DNA of 25,421 bases, taken from contig SBBU01000372.1 of assembly GCA_005239585.1 (NCBI GenBank), positions 1-25,421 on the forward strand, written 5' to 3'. This DNA is from Planctomycetaceae bacterium. GTDB lineage: Bacteria; Planctomycetota; MHYJ01; SBBU01. Below, piece by piece: positions 24,201-25,421 of the stretch; position 1 is the first letter of the stretch, and every line of letters starts with the position of its first letter. The notes beneath the pieces are model-generated. The model was given only the letters and a program-made list of their open reading frames with translations, was not told the origin of the DNA and did not search any database. The position numbers were made by a program, and so were the translations under genes.

Positions 24201-24286
24201 AAAAAACGAAAACGCGTTTTCCATTTTTGCTATAATTATATAGTTATATAAGTATAGTAAAAAACGGAAAGCGCTTTCCGTTTTTT
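24201..24286. repeat. Two A/T-flanked palindromes around an AT-rich core
   Basis: GAAAACGCGTTTTC (24208-24221) and a 28-bp perfect palindrome AAAAAACGGAAAGC plus its complement (24259-24286) flank a very AT-rich stretch (tataattatatagttatat). They look like terminators in form but lie between two divergent genes, where neither gene ends. They may close an unseen small RNA or act as operators. The second one resembles the 437-462 palindrome. Confidence 0.6.
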
Positions 24287-24308
24287 CAATGAAGCTTTAC
24301 CAGAATAG

Positions 24309-24460
24309 GTGGAGCCCCACGGCTTGACAGCCGTGCCTGCCCGCTCGCTTTGCGAGCGAGGTTCGCCCCGCCGAGGCGAGGCGACATCCGCCGAAGCAGG
24401 AAACGATTCGCATTCCTCCACGCCTTTACAGGCGTGGCTTCCTGCGGAGGCGGGTGAACA
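24309..24460. repeat. GC-rich hairpin cluster, IS200/IS605- or REP-like remnant
   Basis: Perfect hairpins CACGGCT-TGAC-AGCCGTG (24318-24335), CGCTCGC-TTT-GCGAGCG (24342-24358), CGCC-GA-GGCG (24369-24378) and CCACGCCT-TTAC-AGGCGTGG (24418-24437). The last has the form of IS200/IS605 end hairpins. GC content is far above the flanks. No ORF with recognisable homology. With the neighbouring palindromes this fills most of the 425-base gap between nifS and the last gene. Confidence 0.6.
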
Positions 24461-24530
24461 CTGGATAAAATGCCAAGTGTAAATTTGCTTTTGCTTTCTC
24501 TACACACTTTGCTTACCTGATCGATGCTGT

Positions 24531-24557
24531 TTGACTTGTACTAATATCAGATATAGA
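24531..24557 (+). promoter_or_regulatory. Possible sigma-70-type promoter of the last gene
   Basis: TTGACT (24531-24536), 15-base spacer, TATAGA (24552-24557), ending 9 bases before ATG 24567. The spacer is short, so this is tentative. Confidence 0.4.
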
Positions 24558-24566
24558 CTCTAGAAT

Positions 24567-25421
24567 ATGAGGTTTTGGTTATTGTCACTTGCTCTACTTT
24601 GTGCCCACATTCAGCACAAAGAAAAAAGGACACAGCAATTGATTCACGAGATTGCAAACACAGATGAGGCAATCAGCTCCAAGGCACAAGATGAGTTGAT
24701 AAAACGTGGAGCAGTAGTACTTGAAGCACTTGAAAAAACACAAACCAAGATTGATAAACAAATCAAAAACGCATGTACAAACAAAGAGCACACGGGGCAT
24801 AGTGAGAAATGCCTTCAAATGACATCAGCTGAGCTGGCAAAGATCAGAGCACTACAAAATCGCCTTGATAAACTAACTGGAGCTATAACTGTTGAACTCA
24901 ATAAGCAGTGCAAGGCGCTCTTCGAGGCGCTTGAATCAAGTGGAGGCATGACAGTAAAGAGAGCCGTTGAAGACCTTACAAAACTTGGCAAGGCGGCAAG
25001 GACACATATGAAAGAAAAGTTAGAGAAAGAGCTCGCAAAGGCAAAAAAGTCTAACAAGAATGAATTAGCAGAGCGATTGACCTGGGTTCTAGAGAGCATC
25101 GATACTGCTTATCTTGGAGAAAAGATTCCTGAACTAATCCTGAAGGATATTAATGGAGGTGAGCATAAGCTCGGCGATTATATAGAGAAGAATATACTAG
25201 TAATCCACTTTTGGACATATGGCTGCAACACATCTCAGATCTACCTTCCTAAGATAATGAAGCTTGCTGAATGGTGTGCTAAAAACGGGATCGTATTCCT
25301 CGGTGTTGACGCATTTCCGAAGGATACGGAAGATGGGGCAAAGAGTTACGCAAAGGACAAGAAAATCACATTTCCAATAATCATGGATGAAGGTCAAAAG
25401 ACCGCAAAGATACTTGGCGCA
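24567..25421 (+). CDS. Exported thioredoxin-like (TlpA/redoxin-type) protein with HEAT-like N-terminal part, 3' end cut
   Basis: 285 codons are visible and the frame is still open at the window end. ATG 24567 gives a signal-like start (MRFWLLSLALLCAH). The helical region (20-180) holds a HEAT-like unit at 128-179 (RAVEDLTKLGKAARTHM, then RLTWVLESID) that matches the units in 514-2367 and 5519-6844, and a weaker one around 36-60. A redoxin fold begins near 185 (ILKDINGGEHKLGDYI) with ILVIHFWTYGCNTSQIYLPK. The redox site is Cys220-Asn-Thr-Ser223: the resolving cysteine of the usual CxxC is Ser. Such CxxS sites often act as mixed-disulfide traps or peroxiredoxin-like sites (known for other CxxS proteins). 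It is probably periplasmic. No ribosome site is visible before the ATG. Confidence 0.8.
   Translation, partial: MRFWLLSLALLCAHIQHKEKRTQQLIHEIANTDEAISSKAQDELIKRGAVVLEALEKTQTKIDKQIKNACTNKEHTGHSEKCLQMTSAELAKIRALQNRLDKLTGAITVELNKQCKALFEALESSGGMTVKRAVEDLTKLGKAARTHMKEKLEKELAKAKKSNKNELAERLTWVLESIDTAYLGEKIPELILKDINGGEHKLGDYIEKNILVIHFWTYGCNTSQIYLPKIMKLAEWCAKNGIVFLGVDAFPKDTEDGAKSYAKDKKITFPIIMDEGQKTAKILGA

Noticed and set aside
24236..24507. Two minus-strand ORFs of 61 and 73 codons
   Set aside because: They cross the GC-rich palindromes and show no domain; the hairpins explain the open frames.

Overview
The window is about 25.4 kb of chromosomal DNA from a moderately AT-rich bacterium. The gene set points to an uncultured Planctomycetota-like lineage: secreted Cys-rich proteins with HEAT-like repeats, an ECF-type anti-sigma factor, a K+-independent membrane pyrophosphatase, and a bacterial deoxyhypusine-synthase homologue beside pyruvoyl arginine decarboxylase. 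This assignment is inferred from gene content. No rRNA, tRNA, CRISPR array or phage is visible.

Layout. Position 1-381 (+) is the 3' end of glutamate formimidoyltransferase, closed by a perfect 26-bp palindrome. From 514 to 12541 everything is on the minus strand: five exported or membrane proteins of unknown function (514-6844), then coaD, a UDP-glucose dehydrogenase, a tandem GNAT acetyltransferase, a MITE-like element at 9803-9971, and hppA. From 12745 to 17750 (+) there is a tightly packed set: pyruvoyl arginine decarboxylase, a deoxyhypusine-synthase-like protein, agmatinase, a MEMO protein and aspS. The first three can turn arginine into agmatine, putrescine and probably a longer polyamine. 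At 17828-20011 (+) two more proteins of the secreted set follow. Then a palindrome-rich non-coding stretch precedes a minus-strand operon (24141 down to 20360): nifS, iscA-type, Nfu-type, thiC and an MBL-fold hydrolase, which joins Fe-S cluster assembly to the Fe-S enzyme ThiC. A 425-bp divergent gap with several palindromes leads to a partial secreted thioredoxin-like gene cut by the window end.

The most interesting signal is a dispersed module system. Seven proteins at both ends of the window (514-6844, 17828-20011, 24567-end) are built by reshuffling a few domains: a HEAT-like repeat, a CxxC/CxxC/CxxC module, a CPxD...YW...YGPF module, an OB-like domain and a PrcB-like domain. Four of their transcription units start with the same ECF-type promoter (TGCACT-like, exactly 17 bp, GTCTATA), found on both strands, and a fifth carries a variant. 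One promoter drives a zinc-type anti-sigma factor with no sigma gene next to it. The simplest reading is one envelope-related ECF regulon of unknown function.

Several starts (5477, 12745, 24141, 24567) lie only 7-10 bases after a -10-like box, which suggests leaderless transcripts.
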